From Planctomycetales bacterium (GTDB lineage Bacteria > Planctomycetota > Planctomycetia > Pirellulales > Pirellulaceae): a stretch of DNA of 48,947 nucleotides. Below are positions 45,228 to 48,947 of this stretch, piece after piece; the first letter of the stretch is position 1; every line of letters begins with the position of its first letter. The notes under the pieces were generated by a model. It saw only the letters and a program-made list of their open reading frames with translations. It was not told the origin of the DNA and did no database searches. The DNA lies in the NCBI GenBank assembly GCA_020426845.1, contig JAGQPF010000688.1:1-48947 (forward strand), read 5' to 3'. Both the position numbers and the translations under genes were made by a program.

Positions 45228-45764
45228 ATGAAAAACCGAATTCTGATGCCTGCCGCGCTGGCCATTGGCCTGTTGTTCGTGGCGAGCGACGCGCAAGCGT
45301 TCAATCTGCTTGGTGGCTGTTGTGGCGCCGCGGCCCCGAGCTGTGGATGTGACATGGGCTGTGCGCCCAGCTGTGGCTGCGATGTCAGCTGCTGCTCGAC
45401 CTCTTGCTGCAAGCCGAAATGCGGCTTGTTTGCGAAGCTGAAGGCTCGTCGCGCTTGCAAGTCCTCTTGCTGCGAAGTTAGCTGCGGATGCGACACCTGC
45501 GCCGCTCCTTCCTGCGGTTGCGACAGCGGCTGCAACACCTGCGCCGCTCCTTCCTGCGGTTGCGACGGCGGATGCAACACCTGCGCCGCTCCCTCCTGCG
45601 GTTGCGACAGCTGCGCTCCTTCCTGCTGCGAGCCGTGCTGCAAGAAGCGTTGCGGCCTGCTGGACAAGCTCCGCGCCAAGCGAGCTTGCCGCAAGGCTTG
45701 CCGTTGCGCTTCGAGCTGCTGCGAAGTCAGCTGCGGTTGCGAGCCCACCTGCGGCTGCAACTAA
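45228..45764 (+). CDS. Cysteine-rich repeat secreted protein, function unknown
   Basis: 178 residues; GGAG lies 7 bases before ATG 45228. The signal peptide is MKNRILMPAALAIGLLFVAS then DAQA. The mature part (about 154 residues) has 43 cysteines, mostly in SCGC, SCC and CCK motifs. Two related basic modules (KCGLFAKLKARRACKSSCCE and RCGLLDKLRAKRACRKACRC) frame a tandem repeat of 14 residues (CNTCAAPSCGCDGG; 42-bp DNA repeat from about 45492 to 45610). There are no aromatic residues after the first mature residues except one Phe. Either metal binding or disulfide cross-linking in the envelope fits; I do not recognise the family. A bidirectional terminator follows. Confidence 0.88.
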   Translation: MKNRILMPAALAIGLLFVASDAQAFNLLGGCCGAAAPSCGCDMGCAPSCGCDVSCCSTSCCKPKCGLFAKLKARRACKSSCCEVSCGCDTCAAPSCGCDSGCNTCAAPSCGCDGGCNTCAAPSCGCDSCAPSCCEPCCKKRCGLLDKLRAKRACRKACRCASSCCEVSCGCEPTCGCN

Positions 45765-45817
45765 GTTCGCTTCCGTCCCTCGGGCAGTCCAAGCTCGCAG
45801 AGACGAATGAGAGCATA

Positions 45818-45856
45818 AAAAGCAAGCCCTCGCGAAATCGAGGGCTTGTTTTATTT
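45818..45856. terminator. Bidirectional rho-independent terminator
   Basis: A perfect 10-bp stem (45823-45832 with 45839-45848), with TTTTATTT after it on the plus strand and a T-rich CTTTTTAT on the minus strand. It lies between the convergent Cys-rich and PilZ-like genes. Confidence 0.9.
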
Positions 45857-45862
45857 CTTGGC

Positions 45863-46237
45863 TTAGGACTCGGAAGGCTGAGGATCACAGGTGTCCAGCG
45901 CGCCCAATAGAATCAGCTCTCCCAGCAATTCCCAGTCGACCGGCACGTCGCAATGACATGCGAGCGTCACATCGCCGCAAGCGTCGTCGCTGTTCCAGCG
46001 GACCGTCGCCGGGATGATCTTGTCCAGCCAGGTCTCATCAAACGGAAAGTGCAGCTCGATCTGATCGTCCACGGAGAACTTCGGCGCGTGAATCAAACGG
46101 ACTCCATGCCGAGAGAGATCGGCCAATTGCGCTTCCCGCCACTCGGTCGCGCCCCGCGCGCGGACTTGCACTCGAGTGACCCGCTCGGTGGCCGAATGTC
46201 GCGGGCGGCGTGGCTCGTAATTCCAAAATGCAGTCAT
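45863..46237 (-). CDS. PilZ-domain-like protein
   Basis: 124 residues from ATG 46237 (MTAFWNYEPRRPRHSATERV); an earlier ATG at 46267 adds 10 residues. The pattern RVTRVQVRARGATEWREAQLADLSRHGVRLIHA ... IELHFPFDE ... IPATVRWNSDD fits a small PilZ beta barrel (here quoted in parts). The DLSRHGVRL segment matches D/N-x-S-x-x-G. The upstream RxxxR arginine motif for cyclic-di-GMP is only loosely present (RRPRHSATER), so binding is uncertain. It would be a cytoplasmic regulator or adaptor; the Tad pilus genes in this window are a possible but unproven target. Confidence 0.7.
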   Translation of the reverse strand: MTAFWNYEPRRPRHSATERVTRVQVRARGATEWREAQLADLSRHGVRLIHAPKFSVDDQIELHFPFDETWLDKIIPATVRWNSDDACGDVTLACHCDVPVDWELLGELILLGALDTCDPQPSES

Positions 46238-46504
46238 GGCATCCCCACGATCGGAAAGAATGGGCACGCCTAAAAGCTAGCTCGCATTCCGCGCGCGATC
46301 GGCCGCCCGTTGACCGGGTCACGACTCCCCGCAGATTTTCGCCCTACCAAGGGAGCATTGTGCACACCATGCTCAAAGAAGATAGCCACGATGGGGGGTT
46401 GCGGCAAACCCCCACCTTGAAAGTAGCCAATTAATTTGGGACCGACCGAGAACGCCAAGTCGGGCCACACTGCACCAGCCGGGCAGCGACAGAAGACAGC
46501 AAGT

Positions 46505-46533
46505 CACCGTGGCTTCACGGGGAAACCACGGTG
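46505..46533 (-). terminator. Possible terminator hairpin downstream of tRNA-Pro
   Basis: An 8-bp perfect stem (46505-46512 with 46526-46533) starts 11 bases after the tRNA 3' end on the minus strand, but the following sequence is only moderately T-rich. A second hairpin (GGGGGTT/AACCCCC, 46394-46413) lies further on. No gene is seen in the 306 bases between the PilZ-like start and the tRNA. Confidence 0.4.
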
Positions 46534-46543
46534 GATGCTGAAG

Positions 46544-46618
46544 TCGGGGCGGAGAGATTCGAACTCTCGACCTCCTGCTCCCAAAGCAGGCGCGCTAGCC
46601 AAGCTGCGCTACGCCCCG
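46544..46618 (-). tRNA. tRNA-Pro (anticodon TGG)
   Basis: A 75-nt cloverleaf on the minus strand: acceptor CGGGGCG with CGCCCCG, D arm GCGCAGCTTGGCTAGCGC, anticodon stem CCTGC/GCAGG around TTTGGGA giving TGG, and T arm GAGAGTTCGAATCTCTC. The discriminator is A; CCA is not encoded. Confidence 0.96.
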
Positions 46619-46686
46619 AAAGGTGCTGTATCGTACACCTCGGCGCGGCTGCCGGCAACGGCCGGCGCCAACGCCATTTTTGACCA

Positions 46687-47694
46687 TCAGGCCGCCTTGC
46701 CGACCTCCTCATCGCCAACGAGATACTCCCAAAGGCGGTCGAACTCGCCGTGATTCTGGAAGTGGATCACGATCTTGCCGCGATTCCGCGTGCCCTGCTG
46801 AATCTCGACCTTGGTGCCGAGTGCTCGCTTCAATTCCTGCTCGAGTGCCGTCAGCTGCGGCGAACGGGTCGACTTGCGTTTGGGCGTGTTGCGGCTCGGG
46901 CCATCCTCGGCCTCAATCAATTCCTGAACGGCGCGTTCGGTCGCCCGAACCGACATTCCCTCCGACTGAATTCGCTTGGCAAAGTCGATCTGCGCTCGCT
47001 CATCGCCCAACGGCAGCAGGGCGCGGGCGTGGCCCGCCGAAACATCGCCTTGTCGCACCCAAGCCAACACGGGATCGGGCAATTCCAGCAGCCGAACGAG
47101 GTTCGCGATCGTCGAGCGATCCATCTTCAGCCGCTGCGCCAGGTCTTCCTGGGTGCATTGATACTGCTCGAGATACCGTCGGAACGACAGCGCCTTCTCG
47201 ATCGGGTTCAAGTCCTTGCGCTGGACATTTTCGACAATCGCCAGCTCGGCCACCAAGCGGTCATCCGCGTCGCGCAGACGAGCGGGAATCTTCGTCCAGC
47301 CCGCCAACATCGCAGCCCGCAACCGCCGCTCGCCAGAGATCAGTTGGTACCGACCTTCCACACGGCGAACCAACACGGGCATCAACATTTCGTGACGTTT
47401 CAAACTCTCCGACAGCGACGCGATCTCCGTCTCGTTAAACTCGCGACGGGGCTGAAACGGATTCTGCTCGATTTCGTCGATTGGCAGTTCGAGCACCAGG
47501 TCTCCGGGGCGAGCCTCCTCAACCGGCACGGGTGCGGGCGAAGGAGCCGGAGGTTCGTCGAGCGGCGGCTCGTAGATGGTCGGAGCCGGAACGTCCTCAA
47601 CGGCGGTCACGGCGCGGTCTTCCACCAACTCCTCATCCAAAGGAGATCCCAACAGAGCGGCCAATCCCTTCCCCAAACGTCGGTCCTTACTCAC
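46687..47694 (-). CDS. parB: Chromosome-partitioning protein ParB (Spo0J)
   Basis: 335 residues from GTG 47694 (VSKDRRLGKGLAALLG, the usual ParB N-terminus), with GGAGGT 8 bases upstream inside parA. A Pro/Glu-rich linker (about 20-65) leads to the ParB domain: LPIDEIEQNPFQPRR, box I ISGERRLRAAMLAG, box II ENVQRKDLNPIEKA, and the helix-turn-helix TQEDLAQRLKMDRSTIANLV. The C-terminal dimerisation part ends VIHFQNHGEFDRLWEYL. It binds parS sites and spreads, working with ParA to segregate the origin. It overlaps the parA stop by 8 bases, so the two form one operon. No obvious parS 16-mer was spotted by eye. Confidence 0.96.
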   Translation of the reverse strand: MSKDRRLGKGLAALLGSPLDEELVEDRAVTAVEDVPAPTIYEPPLDEPPAPSPAPVPVEEARPGDLVLELPIDEIEQNPFQPRREFNETEIASLSESLKRHEMLMPVLVRRVEGRYQLISGERRLRAAMLAGWTKIPARLRDADDRLVAELAIVENVQRKDLNPIEKALSFRRYLEQYQCTQEDLAQRLKMDRSTIANLVRLLELPDPVLAWVRQGDVSAGHARALLPLGDERAQIDFAKRIQSEGMSVRATERAVQELIEAEDGPSRNTPKRKSTRSPQLTALEQELKRALGTKVEIQQGTRNRGKIVIHFQNHGEFDRLWEYLVGDEEVGKAA

Positions 47695-48424
47695 GGTCCA
47701 GCACCTCCATGCATAGTTCAAGATAAGCCCGCGCGCCCCTTGAGCGAGGCGCGTAGTCCACCACGGCCTTGCCGTGACTAGGCGCCTCGCAGACCAGAAC
47801 ATCCCGCGGGATCACGGTGTCGAAGACAATTTCCCCGAAGAATTCGCGGACCTCCTGGTCCACCTCATGGGTCAATTCCAAATAGTGATCGAACATCGTC
47901 AGCAGGATGCCGCCAAACTCCAGTTGGTTGTTTTCCTGCTGCATCACGTCCCGGATTACGTGAATCATCTGCGTCAGCCCCTCCATCGCGAAATACTCGC
48001 ATTGAATCGGCATCAGCACTTCCGAGGCGGCGGCCAACGCCGCTCGAGTCAGTTTGCCGAGCGAGGGCGGGCAGTCGATCAGGACGAAGTCGTAGGCCGC
48101 AATGCTGGTGTCCAGATGCTTGCGAAGCGTGGAAGCTTCCCCGCCCTTGGCCAGCATTTCGACATCCTGGAAACTGCGGCTGCCCGGCAACAGATGCAGG
48201 TCGTCCGCAATTCGCAGGGTGTTGTCGCGCAGCGGCTCGGCCGCCACCAACGGATGCCGGTCAACCGGATTGGCGCCAAGCCCCGTCGTGGCATTGCACT
48301 GCGGGTCCAGATCGATCAACAGGGCGCGCTGCCCGGCCCGAGCCAGGCATACCGCCAGGTTGATGGAAGTCGTGGTCTTGCCCACGCCTCCCTTCTGGTT
48401 GGCCACACAGAGTATCCGGCCCAA
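47687..48424 (-). CDS. parA: Chromosome-partitioning ATPase ParA (Soj)
   Basis: 245 residues. TTG 48424 is the start: GGAGG lies 6 bases upstream (48431-48435) and the deviant Walker A motif follows at once (MGRILCVANQKGGVGKTTTS). Other motifs: LLIDLDPQCNATTGLG (switch), FVLIDCPPSLGKLTRAAL (Walker B). No N-terminal DNA-binding extension, so this is the short chromosomal Soj type. It forms an ATP-dependent gradient on the nucleoid and moves ParB-bound origins. Transcribed ahead of parB with an 8-base overlap. Confidence 0.96.
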   Translation of the reverse strand: MGRILCVANQKGGVGKTTTSINLAVCLARAGQRALLIDLDPQCNATTGLGANPVDRHPLVAAEPLRDNTLRIADDLHLLPGSRSFQDVEMLAKGGEASTLRKHLDTSIAAYDFVLIDCPPSLGKLTRAALAAASEVLMPIQCEYFAMEGLTQMIHVIRDVMQQENNQLEFGGILLTMFDHYLELTHEVDQEVREFFGEIVFDTVIPRDVLVCEAPSHGKAVVDYAPRSRGARAYLELCMEVLDRE

Positions 48425-48947
48425 CGGAAGCCTCCTGCTCCGCCCGTTCGGTTTTAGTCCACGTCTTCGCCGCGGGGCGGATTGTAGCGAGGCGAGTTGA
48501 CCAAGCCAACGTCAACCGAGTGCGGGCGCGCGCAAAAGCCCCGAAGGGGCGACAGACGTTAGCCCTGGGCTTGCGCCCAGGGAGCCTGGGGATCGCGCGC
48601 CTCGCGCAACAGCCCCGAAGGGCAACGCTGTGAAGCATTTTGAGAGGAGAAAATCAGGGGTTTCGTGGAATTGGAGGATCTGAAGGAGGCCAGGGTCCCT
48701 GCAATGCCGACTAAAGCCAATTGCATCCTCTGGCCGTAAATCGTCGGAAACAACCGAATCAATCAACTCTTAGAAAATGCTTCACAGCGTTGCCCGAAGG
48801 GGCGACAGAAGTTGGCCCTGGGCGCAAGCCCAGGGAGCCCTAGTCGCCAATCCACGGGATCGCGCACCTCTCGCGCGCAACAGCCCCGAAGGGGCGACAG
48901 AAGTTGGCCCTGGGCGCAAGCCCAGGGAGCCCTAGTCGCCAAATCAC
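48425..48947. repeat. Hairpin-rich intergenic repeats upstream of parA
   Basis: No gene is seen in 523 bases. Units built from GCCCCGAAGGGGCGACAGA plus a CCCTGGG...CCCAGGG hairpin start near 48540, 48792 and 48883; the last two are almost identical over 59 bases, about 92 bases apart. An inverted repeat of 22 bases (48620-48641 with 48774-48795) encloses about 130 unique bases. The promoter of parAB is presumably in 48436-48535. I found no DnaA-box cluster. Confidence 0.85.

Noticed and set aside
45492-45610. Non-coding tandem repeat
   Set aside because: The 42-bp period is a multiple of three and encodes a regular cysteine repeat within a gene with a signal peptide and ribosome site.
46750-47781. 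Plus-strand open frame of 343 codons opposite parB
   Set aside because: Antisense shadow of the ParB sequence, whose motifs are intact on the minus strand.
48425-48947. Replication origin next to parAB
   Set aside because: No cluster of DnaA boxes, no AT-rich unwinding region and no dnaA/gidA/rsmG neighbours are visible; the stretch is repeat-filled.

Overview
The window is GC-rich chromosomal DNA of a planctomycete, most likely of the Pirellula/Blastopirellula/Rhodopirellula side of the phylum. This rests on lineage-typical families seen here: a DUF1559 pseudopilin-like protein, a BBP7-type outer-membrane barrel, a planctomycete cytochrome c-DUF1549-DUF1553 protein followed by a DUF1501 protein, a giant Calx-beta surface protein, FG-GAP/CRTAC1 propeller proteins, a secreted sulfatase and secreted Gfo/Idh/MocA oxidoreductase, and many dispersed intergenic repeats. 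No rRNA, phage, transposase or CRISPR array is visible.

Layout. 3-9533 is the 3' part of a giant exported protein (Calx-beta repeats, beta-rich passenger, three jelly-roll-like modules, C-terminal metzincin-like zinc site). It ends in a strong terminator and is followed by a sulfatase (9674-11080). 11165-17048, minus strand, is a partial Tad/Flp pilus locus: flp pilin, cpaA prepilin peptidase, cpaB, cpaC secretin and cpaE/tadZ. The ATPase (cpaF/tadA) and platform genes (tadB/tadC) are not in the window. 17618-19536 is a translationally coupled pair: an alpha/alpha-toroid (cyclase-like) protein and a DUF362 protein. After tRNA-Leu(CAG) come a Gfo/Idh/MocA oxidoreductase, a tandem repeat array, a TPR lipoprotein-like gene, the BBP7 barrel, a heme-motif FG-GAP protein, and, convergent to it, CRTAC1 and TPR genes.

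29902-37363 is mostly plus strand: the DUF1559 protein with a small lipoprotein, an inositol-monophosphatase-family enzyme, and the PSCyt-DUF1549-DUF1553/DUF1501 pair. 37391-44258 carries a SpoU methyltransferase, a large TPR-redoxin exported protein, ApbE, a c'-like cytochrome and a flippase-like membrane protein. 44625-46618 carries tRNA-Ala(GGC), a cysteine-rich secreted protein (43 Cys in 154 mature residues), a PilZ-like protein and tRNA-Pro(TGG). The right end holds parB and parA (overlapping, minus strand), then intergenic hairpin repeats.

How the genes work together. Most products are predicted to be exported and fall into three themes: surface attachment and polysaccharide use (giant protein, sulfatase, Tad pilus, DUF1549/1553/1501 pair), envelope redox chemistry (three proteins with CxxCH heme motifs, ApbE, redoxin), and cell-envelope structure (barrel, cysteine-rich protein). 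No single large undescribed system is evident. The best candidates for new biology are the toroid-DUF362 pair bounded by matching short repeats, the cysteine-rich protein, and several dispersed repeat families. One of these repeats sits in frame inside a coding sequence.
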